Shown: positions 11,076-22,349 of the stretch, one piece after another
Layout of the letters: every line of letters begins with the position of its first letter
Position numbering within the stretch: the stretch's first letter is position 1
Assembly (NCBI GenBank): GCA_015680685.1
Contig: MNCI01037820.1
Location: forward strand, 2,534 to 66,533
DNA: 64,000 nt
Direction: 5' to 3'
From: Gnetum montanum
Lineage: Eukaryota; Streptophyta; Gnetopsida; Gnetales; Gnetaceae
Notes under the pieces: model-generated
Seen by the model: only the letters and a program-made list of their open reading frames with translations
The model's database searches: none
Told to the model about the DNA's origin: nothing
Position numbers and translations under genes: made by a program

Positions 11076-11424
11076 TACCATATATTGGTCATTGCCTATG
11101 GTTCTTTCATTTGTTATGGTTGATGCTATTATTTACATTGTGATGTACTAGATAGTGTTATCCATTTGATCAATTTATAGACAATTTATTATTTCAAGAA
11201 TTGTTTAATCTTTTGTTGTGCTATGTGATAAGAATTTAAACTATTATTATTTTAAAGTTTTAATTTTATTTTATATGTTCTAGTGTTTTATGTTTGATAT
11301 ATATTTAATTTTTACATTTTTGTTTATATCATAGGTTATGTTAACTTATGCGATTGCGATTGGTTATAAAAGGTAATAATAGCTATATATGTTGCCTACT
11401 AAGTTGTAAAAGGTGATAAACATT

Positions 11425-11450
11425 TTGCTAGTTTTAGACCATTGCAGGCC
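11425..11450 (-). repeat. Single minisatellite monomer in element B
   Basis: The minus strand reads GGCCTGCAATGGTCTAAAAC followed by TAGCAA. This is the monomer that forms arrays at 21861-22165 (D) and 50858-51075. Like those, it lies just past the last exon of the opposite-strand gene. Bases 11076-11424 and 11451-11820 show only AT-rich sequence with no gene. Confidence 0.6.
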
Positions 11451-11823
11451 CCAACATTCTAAAAGAAAACATTTTATTAGTTTTTATGGTTTTAAAATTT
11501 TTATAAATTTTTTAGGTTTTAAAATTTTTATCATATTTTTTATGGTTTATGTTCTAAGATAAGAAGGCATAAAAGGAAAATTGTAAACAAGAGTAAACCT
11601 TAGGCTACATGCAAAGTAAAGGTTAAAACAAAGTAAAACAAAGGTAAATAAAATTGTGCATACAAAATGTAAAGTAGGCTATAAAAGAATATAGACAAAA
11701 CTGGCTATATGGTTACAAGTGTAAGGGTAAGCAAATGAAGGGGATGCATCAATTATGCAAGTTTTTCCTAATCTTTGACAAATTAGGAAACATGTATGGC
11801 CTAATTTGCATAATTTTGTATTT

Positions 11824-12480
11824 TCATTTTCCTTCACTTATAATGTAAAAGGGGAGCTCTTTCCATAGTGCATCCATGGGTCCATCATTATTCATCTTGG
11901 CTACTTCTTCTTTCTTGGGTTTCCTAACTTTGTTGTTAATAGTAGGAGTTTCTTCTTGAAACTCTACTTCGAATCCTTGTTCAATGTCAGCATTGTTGGC
12001 CACTAAGTAAACTGCACTGTCACCATGGATGACAATTTTACCTCCCTCATAAGATAGGTGAATTTCTTGGTGGATCAGTGAGGAGATCGCTTGTAGTTGA
12101 GCTAACCAAGGCCTCCCCAAGATAAGGTTGAACCTTGGTGTTTCCTCCCCCATCAAGAAATTAGCCATTGTGGGGAATTGTTCCCCTACCACAAAATCTA
12201 AAGTAATTGAGCCTTTTACAACTATTTAAAATCCATTGAAGAACTTAAGAGTAGTTGTTGGAGTATGTTTCATTTTTTCAATTAAGCCTAGCCATTATAC
12301 AATGGTGTAAGGTATTATGTTTTTTGTGACTTCATTGTCAACATGTACTTCATACACTTTGTACTACCCTACCCTTATGGTTATGAAAAGGGGAGCCCTA
12401 GTTATCTTGCCATATTGGGGATTGGTTTTGACTTCACTATCATGAAACAACAATTATGTTGACCTCATTTCTTCCTTTGG
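11824..12480 (-). pseudogene. Retropepsin (aspartic protease) domain of element B
   Basis: The C-terminal part of the element's protease, which would cleave the Gag-Pol polyprotein. The clearest block (12192 to 11824) is open for 122 codons. It contains FNLILGRPWL, the conserved hydrophobic Gly-Arg segment near the end of plant retrotransposon proteases, then IHQEIHLSYEGG and a tail ending in ALWKELPF. Element D has the same order of blocks at 20930-21582. Upstream sequence to about 12480 looks like the N-terminal half with frameshifts. I could not find an intact D-(S/T)-G. Confidence 0.7.
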
Positions 12481-12799
12481 TAAAGGTGGTACCATCACTA
12501 CATGGATGGAATCTTCACTAGCGGGGATATCCTCACTAACAGGAATAGAGGTCAACATCTTGACTAATGCTTCATGGTATGCAATGAAAGTCATCACAAG
12601 GTCATACAAGCTAAGAGAGGTGTTATTTTGTTTTAGTGATTGTTTGACTTATTCCATCACATTGAGAAAATCTTTTCATTAGTTGTAGGCTTTTTGTTCT
12701 TAGAGTTCTTGACTTTCTCCATGTGTTCGAAGATGCAAACATCATGCTTCAAAGGTTTTTTGGCTTTACCTTTCCTTATGGCTTGGGGTCCTTTTGTGA

Positions 12800-15361
12800 T
12801 TAACTAGTTGAGGTAGCTTGGGCATTAGAACTCATCAGAATAGATGATATGGAAGTGAACTTATATAGGTCCACTTCCTTATATGCATTGCCTTGTTTGT
12901 TATCATTGTTCTTAGGCTTTGACACATGCTTCTTACATTGTTTTCTTGATGAGTTTTTGTTGTTGTTGATTAGTTGAGAAGAAGTTGTTGCATTGGCCAC
13001 TACGAGAGGAATTTTTTTAGTTATAGGAGTAGTTTTGATTTTGGCTTCAGCAAGAGGGGGAACCTTGATCACAAAATGATCCTTGGGAGGCATAGGTGAT
13101 GGTATCCTTAAACCAAAAGGGGACATAGTTAGTTGAAGTTGAAGCACTCCTCTCATTGCGAAGAAGTACTTGTATCATGAACAACTCCCACACAAGTCTA
13201 GAGTTGGTTACATTAAATGTTGTGATAGTATATGAACTACTATTGGCATTTAATGGGTCCTTGTAGACTTACATATATTGATTTTGTTGTTTACCCATGT
13301 TTGAAGCATTAAGGACCAATTCATCCTTGTCTATCATCTTCTACAGGTCATCCATGAGCACTAGGAAAAAGCTAATGTTATGACTTGGTGCTTGATGGCA
13401 GTTGCCAAAACAATCAAGTTTGAAGTATTTAGGTACCAGGGGATCATCCTTGGTTGTAAAAGATATTTTTGACTATCTTGCATAGCCTATCATTTCTTTG
13501 GCAGGCATTCTTAATCATGTTTTATATTGAATTCTTCCACTCTTCAATAGTTGATCAAAAAGTTTCAATGGGTTTAATAGTAACCTAGTATACTTCAATT
13601 GGTCTTTTCATTCAAAGTTAGGCCTTGTATTAGTTTATGTAAAGGCACAAGAAGTTGACGGTTGATTATTTTTGGCAAGTACCTCAAGTTCATGAGTCTT
13701 AGGTCCTTGTGCAATAATTTTGTTGTTTTCTTTGGTCTCTATTGCCATGGTTGTGTTATTTTGCCTCCCCCTCTCCTTGTCTTTCCATGTGTGCTAGTTC
13801 TTATATGCCATGTAGGTGGGTTCATGGCTATCCTCAACTACATCCTCTATGTTCTTCATTTGTGAAGAGGTTTTGTTGAGTGATAGTGGATCTAGGTAAT
13901 ATAGTTTTGAGTTAATAAAGTCATTAACTACCCCCTTAAAGATAGTGACAAGGTGGGTTTCTACTAGAGGTACTAGAATCTCATTAAGAAGAGCATTCCA
14001 TTATTATATGAATTTTTTCATGGGCTCAAGGGATCCCTACTTAACTTTCATTAGTTGGTCAAGAGTCATGTTGAGTTTTGATTTGTATTTGAAATGGTTA
14101 ACAAACTATACAATTAAGTCTTTAGGAGAGGATATGGATCCTCTTAGCAATGCACAATAGTAGTCCAAATAGTTTTCTATTAGGGACATAAGGAATATTT
14201 GCATTATTATATGAGGCTAGGCTTGTAGTAATAGGCACTCAAAATAGAAGGTTATGAGGTGGGCATTCGAGTCACCTTCACCATTGTACTTGGTGAATTG
14301 GGAAATGGGGATGCTTAATGGAAGAGTTATTTGTGGGATAGCATGACTAATGGAATTGTATTGGTAGAAGTTCATTATCCTAACTATCTAGCTTATGGAA
14401 GCTTTGATCTTCTGTAACTCTTTCATCAAGTCTTAGATCATTTGGAAAGCCTAATCCAATCTATGGGGCATTCTCATTGGCTATGGTATTTACACAAATG
14501 GTTGAGGGGTTAATTGAGAGGCTTATGCTCTCCCAATATGCTATAGTATGGAAGGGAGAGGCTAGGTTATGGTGGTCATAGGTGGACTAAACAAAGAGAA
14601 GGATGTTTGTGCTAGATATTGAGGGACAAAGGGGAAAAATGGTGTTTGTGTCCCTTGGATCATTTGTGATCCCACTATGAGATCCATTGGTATAAAAAAG
14701 GGATGAGTAGTGGTGAGAACCACCAGCAAGGACTATGTAGATTCAAGCTACATGGAAAAATGCATGGACAAAAACAAAGAGGTTGTTTGAGGCATAGAAT
14801 GTGCCTAATTCATTACTATAATGGGAGCCAACCCAAACATGGTTGGATACATAGGAATTGATGGTTGAGATTCCTGTCCCATGGAAAACATAAGCAAGAT
14901 TAAAGTGGCCATGTTAGTTTCTAGGATTGATTATTGGAATATGTCCTCTCTGAAGGTTTATAGCTTGAGATCTATCACGAAATCATCATGTGCTTCGTGT
15001 TATCTCTCCTAGCTTAATATTACATCCTGCTCGTCCATCTAAATTAATTGAGAAATTATACAAGCATGGAAATCATTTAAGGCTATTTTATCATAGGGAG
15101 AGGTTATGTATTCCTTTCCATTATGATGGATTAACTCATACTCACATTTGACTTCTGCCTCTGTTTGAGGAAGGAGTAATCCATCTTCGATTTTTGTGTA
15201 GATATAGTTGTAGTGCTCTTCATTAAGTACAACGAAATATATGTTTTTCCCTCATAGCCTAATAAATTGTCTATGCTTAGCTATAGTGGGGTCTCTATGA
15301 TCATAGATCCTGAATCCATCCTAGCCAAAGATGGGAAAATGATGGTCTTACCAAAAGCCAT
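12800..15361 (-). pseudogene. gag: Decayed gag of element B
   Basis: Minus-strand sequence aligns by eye with the intact gag of A over most of its length. The N-terminal block contains HYNYIYTKIEDGLLLP. The core contains a segment like FKGVVNDFINSKLYYL (near 13900-13960). A zinc-knuckle region near 13320-13440 has lost its cysteine pattern. A C-terminal segment, open from 13156 to 12800, is rich in Lys and Asn. There are many stops and frameshifts. The start is about 15310-15361. Element C inserted right at this point, and the leader continues at 44191. Confidence 0.78.
15357..15361. repeat. Target site duplication of element C, left copy (GCCAT)
   Basis: GCCAT precedes C's 5' LTR; GACAT follows its 3' LTR at 44186-44190. 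One mismatch is consistent with an old insertion. Confidence 0.65.
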
Positions 15362-15435
15362 TGATAAATGTCAAAGAGTCATGTCAACGAGACCCCATTA
15401 ACATAGCCCTGTCGACGTAGCCCTAGGGAAAAAAC

Positions 15436-15443
15436 TATAAATA
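15436..15443 (+). promoter_or_regulatory. TATA box of C 5' LTR
   Basis: TATAAATA, at the same LTR position as in the 3' LTR (43425-43432), in the solo LTR (52867-52875) and in H (56871-56878). Confidence 0.65.
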
Positions 15444-15805
15444 TGAGCTCACCAGCTACATTTATGCATAGAATTCTTGTCATAGTAATAGATCTCTTAT
15501 AGTGTTTTTACTTGAGAGTTAAAATATTTTTCTAAGTGCCTGTAGTAGGAGCCAAAAAATGTATGGATCTTTATTTGAGCACTATTGTATTTGAACACAC
15601 CAGTGTGAATGAAAATAAAGATGAGCTTCTTGATCAAACCTTGTAGCACTTGGATTAGATTAATGATTTATTTATGCATTCATTGTTTGCATTAATTACT
15701 ACATTAATTAAGCTAAATTAGGTTTTGAGTAATCAATCAATTAATTGAGCTATATAGATTAAGCACATAAGTACGACTGCTTCAAGCATAAACACATGTT
15801 TTCTT

Positions 15806-15810
15806 GGTAA
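15806..15810. repeat. Target site duplication of element D (GGTAA), left copy
   Basis: GGTAA directly before D is repeated directly after it at 35228-35232. The intact LTR of C at 43790-43825 has a single GGTAA at this place, which confirms D as an insertion. Confidence 0.9.
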
Positions 15811-15904
15811 TGAAAAACCACCAAATTCAAGCTTTTGAGTATCAATTGCAAATTTAGTTAAGTGTCAAAACTTGGAAAACTTTGTTCTAAGTTTTAATAC
15901 TATG

Positions 15905-16360
15905 CTCCCAATACTAGGACTATGCTAAAGAGTGTAGTCAATGTAGTCAACATTAACAGTCCAGATTTGCAAAAATATTTCTAAGTGTCAATAGTAGTTG
16001 CAAATCATTCTAAGTGTTTTGCCTATGCTCACCCTGTTGGGACTATGCTCCAGAGCATAATCAGCTTTGGAATAACTAGTTTTGCAAATTTTTTCCTAAA
16101 TGTCAAGCTAGAGGCTATTGAGCATGATTGGGATAGACAAAACAATTTGGTAGATTTTCTAACTCCTAAGCCTATGCTTTATACTATGCTCTAGAGTGTG
16201 GTTAGCATAGGTTGCATGGTTACATCACTTTGCCAAATTTTTCCAAGTGTCAGGGCTACGTTCACCTTCAATACTACACTCTAGAGCATAGCCTACATTT
16301 AGCATCATTTTTTGGCAAGATTTACCTAACTCTTAAGGCTACACTCTAGAGCGTAGTCAG
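15905..16360 (+). repeat. Palindromic U3 motif, five copies
   Basis: Variants of CTATGCTCTAGAGCATAGTC lie near 15918, 16050, 16185, 16268 and 16345. The matching copies in the 3' LTR lie near 33640-34090. They are self-complementary around CTAGAG or CCAGAG. They parallel the hairpins in U3 of element A, although the sequence differs. Confidence 0.75.
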
Positions 16361-16760
16361 TGTAGCCTACCAGAACTACCTGCAAAAACCTCAAAAACTT
16401 AACATCAGCTAGCATCTTAGCTCCAACATTCTTTCAGCAAGTAAGATTAGCAATTTTCATTTCATTTGCACCCTCCATTTTCCCTAAAATTGTACATATG
16501 CTCAACACTAGTCAGAAGAGTGGGTAGCATAGTCTCTAAATTTCACCATTTTACATTGTTTTTAAGTACATTATAGCCTATTTGGCACTTCACATGCAGT
16601 CTTGGCAGCATAGTCACAGTCTGGTAGTTTGGCAAGGTCCATTGAAGTATACTAGTAGAACACCATTTTTCTTTAGTGGGAGCATAGTTGGGGCTAGCAT
16701 AGTCCTAGCTACCACTCTACCACAGGGTGCTTGATCCATGATTCATGCTAATCCTATGCC

Positions 16761-16768
16761 TATAAATA
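16761..16768 (+). promoter_or_regulatory. TATA box of D 5' LTR
   Basis: TATAAATA about 950 bases into the LTR; the 3' LTR has TATAAATG at 34509-34516. Confidence 0.65.
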
Positions 16769-17494
16769 TCCCAATGCTTCACATTTTAAGGGTTGCATTT
16801 TGAAACATCTAGTTGGGAAATTTAAACATTGGCATTCTTAGAATTCTTACGCTAAAGCACACTTGGCATTTTGGAAAACTTTGGGACACCACTAGACATC
16901 ATTACACATCACTATAGCCCCATTGTACACCACCTAACACACCACTGACCACTACAACCTAGTGGACATCACGATAGCTAACCCAACAAGCTTAGACTCC
17001 ATGGTGGACATTAGTTTCCATAGCCAAACACCCTAACACTGTAACTATTCTTGCCTACTGTGCTTATTTTACACCGCATACCTTTGAAACTTTCCTTTGT
17101 AATTGACTATGCTCCCCTCGTTTAGGATGGTGCCACTTTCTCTCTCACTTACATCTTACAATTTTTTGGTATTTTCTCCTACATTGTCGTATTCTACATG
17201 TATTTTACATCATTCTTTGCACACATTTGCATATTCGCACCTTTGTTTTCACACCAAAAACTTTCACTATGCTCAGCCTGATGAGCTTCGTGGACATTGA
17301 AAATACCATGCCAACTTTTAATAATCATTTCATCATAACACCTGTAAGTCCCAGTTCAATCAACAAGACCATTATAGGCACACCTCTTTCATTTTCTAGT
17401 AAGCCCTTGTGCATAAGTGGGGTTAAGACTATGCGACCATGGACCTCTCAGTATCTCATTCTAGCCTACAACATTTTTGGTTGCTACAGTTTTT

Positions 17495-17513
17495 TGGCAC
17501 TAGAAGAAGGGCC
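17495..17513 (+). other. Primer-binding site of element D
   Basis: TGGCACTAGAAGAAGGGCC differs from the site of A (TGGCGCTAGAAGGAGGGCC) by two G-to-A changes. The site follows the LTR end after six bases. Confidence 0.85.
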
Positions 17514-17857
17514 TTCGTCATTTCCTTCTTCGGCGATCCCTTGGTTCCCTACATGCTCTTCTCACCATTGGTGTAGACTAAACTCCATTGTTGATTCCTT
17601 TGGAAGCCCACTAAATAACACCAAAGGACATAACTTGCACTCAACCAAATTCTTGGTTCTCAATAGAGAGTAGCTAGCTCTAGCGTAGTGAGCATAGTAA
17701 GCTTTGAGCATAGTCCCAAAGTTATCATTTTTTTATCAGTATACAAATAGTCATTTTTATGCATTCTTATACTTAGCTATTTTTCCTGCATTTTCACACT
17801 AAGTCATTTTTCTTCCTATTTTGCATAAGTGCTATTTTGCATTTTCCTTTGTACCAT

Positions 17858-20536
17858 GAACCCTAAATAGTTTTCAACCTCTTCTCTAAGTGCGATTTTT
17901 GTCTAGCTTGTTTAGCAAGAAATCCAAATTGACCTTCCTAGGGCTAGGGTCTTACCCTAGTCCAAAGATAATCTATCAGGCACAGCAACCTGCCTCCCAA
18001 GGTCATGGTGCTTAACAACAAGTAATATAACTTCATTTTCATGAAACTCTAGATGATTTTGCCCTGAGACCACCAAGAAATGAAAGCCAAACATAGTTAT
18101 GAGTTCATGCATTGTAATGGGAGGGAGTGATTCCCTTCCAACTTTGACTTTATACCACTCACGGGAGACTACCATTGGATGCATGACAACCTTGTCTACA
18201 ACATGAGCCATGAGAGAGAGATAGAATATAAGGAGCCCCTCTAGGAGAATTCAGACGATTTTAGGGATCAATACAAGTAGGAAAACTTGTTCCATGCCTT
18301 ATTTCAGTAGATAACCTCTACTTTCATTCCTTCGATGTCTCATAGCATGGTGTCACTATCTAGGTCAACACCTATGGTGGCAACTCACTAGATGCCACAA
18401 ACACACCATGATGCTACTCTCCCTTTTAGTCTTTCCTTCAATGTGCCCTTCACCATCCCTTTGTATTCTATGCAACCTATTCATCCCATTCAACCTATTT
18501 AGTTCATGTAGCCTTCCATAGCAGTAACTCTTGTGCTTATGCAACCCTACGTGCAAACCATACATGTTCCTGCCCCACTGTATGTGACTTAGGCATCATT
18601 CGTATTGCCTATTTTGTCAACACCCTTTATGATGGCCATGCCACAAATCCATGGTGAGGCCTGAGTGCTATGTTCATAACACAACCCATGCAATAGGCAT
18701 GGCATGTGGTCACATGACGTAGAGTTAGATCATGGGTCATCCAACAACCACAACAGGTTGTGAAACCCACATAAACCACCATTGAAACCACACTCAGCTT
18801 GGATCAAGCATTCCAGCTAATCCAAAGCCTTAACAAAGAGGTCAAGTAGCTTAAGGCCACCTCCTCAAAAAATATTCACATGATGGACTTTTACTAGGAT
18901 GATTCGATCAGTCTTGTGGTTCCACCACTAGCATTACCCACCAGGGTCCCACTCCCATAGTTCACCAAATACAACGATGAAGGGGATCCTAACACCCATC
19001 TAGTAATCTTCTAGTCAAAATTCCTTCTACTATAGGCATGGCCACATGCCATCATTCACTTGTTCACCATGTCTCTGACCAGCAAGGCGCTAGATTGGTA
19101 TCGTGTGCTTCCCAAGGCCTCCATTACTTCTTTGGAGGAGTTTCTTACCTAATTTGTCACTTGCTTCAAGTATACATTAAATCCTAAGGTAACCTTGGAT
19201 CAGTTCATGTAAGTAAAGTAGGGTCATTTAGAGCCCATGCAAAAATTCATTCAACAATGGAGTCATCACTTAATGAGATCTACAAGCCCATCGTGGAGAC
19301 ACACTTGATGGCCATTTTCAAGGGTGTAGTCAATGACTTTATTAAGTTAAAACTATATTACCTTGCCCCGTAGTCCTTAAGTAAATCATTTTCTCAAACT
19401 AAGAGCATTCAAGAGGCAATAGAGACCAACAAGGATCTTGCCTATGTGGCTTACAAAAATCAGCATGTGAAGAAGGAGAAAGACAAGGAAAAAGGAAAAC
19501 AAGCAACCACAATCATTGCAATGGTGAAAGAGGCTAAGCCAACCAATGTCAAACCAACTGCCAAGTTTTCCAAGGCTCCAGCTAATAAAAACAAGGTGGC
19601 TGGCCCTAGCATAATGGTAAATAACCAATCCATGTCATCGACAGCCATAACACTAGTTACCATAAGGCCTAACTTCAAACACAAGGATCGCTTGAAGTAC
19701 ACACTATTTCCCATCAAGCGATCAAAGTTGTTGGACCAATTACTTCATGCTAGATGCATCCAGTATAAGCAAATGTCTAAGGATTCTTGCAAGTGGCATG
19801 ATCGATACTATGAGCTCCTCAAAAATCCTTTAGCTACACTGCCTAATGAGCCTCCAATCCCTAAGCATTTCAGATTGGACCGGTTCTGCCAATATCATCA
19901 ATGCAAGGTCATGACATAGACTTCTGCATGGCTCTGTAGGATGACATCTAGTGCATGATTAATAAGGGCAATCTGGTCCTTAATGCTACCAACCTAGTGC
20001 ACCCTTAGAACTAGTCAATGGGGATTTACCAAAATCCTCTCAACACAAGTAGCACAGGGTACATCATCAATGCCATCAGCATTAATGATGCCTCAAAATC
20101 AACATGGAAGCCATTTGTGGTTCATGTATCCTCTAGTAACACTATGGCCTCCTTGACATCAACTAGCTCAAAGACCCCTTTTGTCATCATAGAATCACCT
20201 TGGGTGCCCATAACATCCTTTGTGATTAGGGCCTCGCAGCATGTTGTAGCTACAATAACCCAAACATCCTTCGTCAAAAGGGTGCCACAACGTGTGGATT
20301 CCCCACCTATTGGGAGTCTAGTGGTGGGCAATGCATCGACCCTTGCTTTCCCAAGACCTTGTCCTATAAGTGATGCCAATAAAAAAATGAGATGGAAAAC
20401 TAGGAGGACTAATGAGAACCTCACCAATTGAATGCTTAGGCAACACCAAGAGAAAAGGGTATTAGGCCCACCAAAGCCTATGTCCTTTTCCTCTATACCA
20501 ATGGCCCAACCAACTAAATAGGCCACAGCAAAAAGT
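17858..20536 (+). pseudogene. gag: Decayed gag of element D, with gag-pro linker
   Basis: Aligns by eye along most of A's gag. The N-terminal block includes YNFIFMKL. The core includes LDQAFQLIQSLNKEVK, FTKYNDEGDPNTHL and SKALDWYRVLPKASI. A basic linker is open from 19446 to 19919 and ends in the zinc-knuckle region FRLDRFCQYHQ. C-terminal PFVVHV/FVIRA repeats follow (20018-20431). The same frame then runs past one stop through LGPPKPMSFSSIPMAQPTK, which matches A downstream of its amber stop. Many stops fall where A has Gln or Arg, as expected from C-to-T decay. The start is uncertain: 17858 is an ATG, but a stop follows within a few codons. Confidence 0.85.
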
Positions 20537-20644
20537 AACCAACACTAGAGCACTCAAGCTCTAGCAACAAGCAACCAACACCAGAGCACTAAGGCTCTGG
20601 CAACTAGCAACCCACAATAGAGCATTAAAGCTCCAAACCAAATA
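20537..20644 (+). repeat. In-frame 36-bp tandem repeat in the gag-pro linker of D
   Basis: Three copies begin at 20537, 20573 and 20609. Each encodes a 12-residue unit of the type NQHQSTKALATS in the gag frame, with AGAGC/GCTCT inverted arms. A period that is a multiple of three fits expansion while the frame was under coding constraint. Confidence 0.8.
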
Positions 20645-20929
20645 GGGAAAATAAGATCCAAATCCTCCCCTCACCCCCCATGCGAGATTCATCTTTTGGA
20701 TCACATGGAGGAGATTAAGGCCACCAAAAATAAGGTGGAAAATAGCAAAAAATATTTCCTTGATGCATTGGCCTAAATCAAGCAATCTTTGAAATAGAAA
20801 AATATAACATTAAGCCTATACAACCTAATAATGACTTCCTTTTCCCATCATGAACTGTTAGTGCACATGTTGACCTCCATTCCTATCTTGGAGGACATCC
20901 TAGTGGACGAACAGTCCATTCATGCAGGA

Positions 20930-21582
20930 ATCAAGTTCAACACCCCTGGCATTTCATGATGAGGAAATCAAGGTGGACCCTGAGAATGGTCAAGTCATTA
21001 TTGCACTAATGTTTCTCACTATCCACATAGAAGAATGCAGGATCTGTAGGGTGTAGGTCAATGACAGGATGGCAACCAATGTCATCCCCTACATAGTCAT
21101 TGATAAGTTTAATCTTGCCAACCAAATTCAACCAACGATGATAACATGCTTCAAATCTTTCATTGGGTCACATGTTTTCATAAGAGAAACCGTAATGATA
21201 GCCTTTAAGGTAGGGGAGTAATTCCCCCATCATGGCAGAGTTCATAGTGGTTGAGGAGATGTCAGGTTTTAACCTGATCTTGGGTAGGCCCTAGTTAGCT
21301 TAGCTACAGGCCATCTCCTTCCCAATCCATCAAGAAATCCACCTTCCATATGAAGGTGGAGTGGTTATCATACATGGTGATAATGTGGCCCCTTTGACCA
21401 TTGGCAACATTAACATTGAATAGGGGTTCAAGGTAGAGTTCCCCAATGGCACATCTCCTGCTAAAGACAAAGGTGGAAAATACGAAGCAGACCAACCTAA
21501 AGAGCTACTAGAAGCTCCTAACCTTTCAAAAGATGCTTTATGGGTGAAATTTCCCTTTGACATAGCTAAGAAGGTTCAATAA
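20930..21582 (+). pseudogene. Retropepsin domain of element D
   Basis: Protease region following the gag-pro linker. Recognisable blocks are ECRICRV-VNDRMATNVIP, near the position of the active-site loop, then SHVFIRETVMIAF. A shifted frame has a degenerate ILGRP-L and IHQEIHLPYEGG, and a tail ends ALWVKFPFDIAKK. The last blocks match B's protease. The catalytic D-(S/T)-G is not preserved. Stops and at least one frameshift make it inactive. Bases 21583-21860 are AT rich without a gene. Confidence 0.72.
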
Positions 21583-21860
21583 AATATTGTTCATACCCTC
21601 CAATCCCTATGCACCACCTAATCCATAATGGATTAGAAAACACCTAGACAACTAAGGCATCCCCTTATTACAATAGGTGCTAGGTCCCTGCCTATCGTAC
21701 TTGCACATCCTTTTCTTGCATGCATTTTTGTTTGCATTTTACATTAGCTTGGTTTTTTTCATTTCTGCATTGTTTCCTCCTTTAAGTTTTTAGTTTACAT
21801 TTTTTCTTTGTTACTTTTTAGCAATTCATTTATGCATAAAAGCATCAAAATACTTAAACA

Positions 21861-22165
21861 TACCTAGTCCACCATTGCCTTAAAATTGGCATTTTGTGGC
21901 CCAAAAAGGCCTTAAACTACTACCTAGCCCACCATGGCCTAAAATTAGATCCCCTTTTGTCACATAGCCTGAAATGGCCTAAAACTACCAACATGGCTTG
22001 CCATGGCCCTAAAAATAGCATCACATGGCCCACCATGACCTAAAACTAGCAAAAATATTTTCTATTACTGCATGTCCCAAAATGGGCTTAAACTATTACT
22101 GGGGTCCAAAATTGCCTAAAACTATCAAAATGTTGTCTACATGCACAGCCTCAGATGATCTAAAA
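21861..22165 (+). repeat. Minisatellite 1 of element D
   Basis: About nine diverged copies of a 30-40 base unit of the type CCCACCATGGCCTAAAACTA plus GCAACA, lying between the protease and the last exon of the opposite-strand gene. The same unit is found at 50858-51075, in the same position beside the gene. Confidence 0.85.
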
Positions 22166-22349
22166 CTAGAAATCATTATAGCCTAGTTACATCAATTCAT
22201 CACATCATTAACATCAAACACATAGCAAATAAGTACAAAAATTTATTATATCTCATAAAAGACTAACAATACATCACATGATCATCTGCATTACATAGCA
22301 AAGATATGCAAAAATACAAAAATGCCCAATGACAAGGCTACATTAGGAT

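Larger units (their letters stand above)
4854..15361 (-). mobile_element. Tat/Ogre-like element B, interrupted (3' portion)
   Basis: On the minus strand, from 15361 leftwards: gag, protease, a minisatellite remnant, then a region whose gene lies on the plus strand. RT and integrase would lie further left, beyond inserted element A. The 5' part continues at 44191-46344, on the other side of inserted element C. B is heavily mutated and AT rich. B is the oldest layer: both A and C interrupt it. Confidence 0.75.
15362..15810 (+). repeat. 5' LTR of element C, left half
   Basis: It starts TGATAAATGTCAAAG and matches 43257 onward. It contains a TATA box at 15436-15443 and an AATAAA at 15615-15620 in R/U5. 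It is interrupted after TTCTTGGTAA by element D and resumes at 35233. Confidence 0.88.
15811..17488 (+). repeat. 5' LTR of element D (1678 bp)
   Basis: It starts TGAAAAACCACC and ends TTGCTACA, seven bases before the primer site. It pairs with 33537-35227. TATA box at 16761-16768 (TATAAATATCCC). U3 contains five palindromic CTATGCTCTAGAGCATAG-type motifs. By eye the two LTRs differ at roughly 17-20 percent of sites, mostly transitions. Confidence 0.92.

Noticed and set aside
13945-14160. Plus-strand open frame in element B
   Set aside because: Antisense shadow of B's gag core; the minus strand gives the recognisable gag residues.
17227-17673. 148-codon open frame across the LTR end and primer site of D
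   Set aside because: It crosses the LTR boundary and primer site and has no similarity to gag; open by chance.
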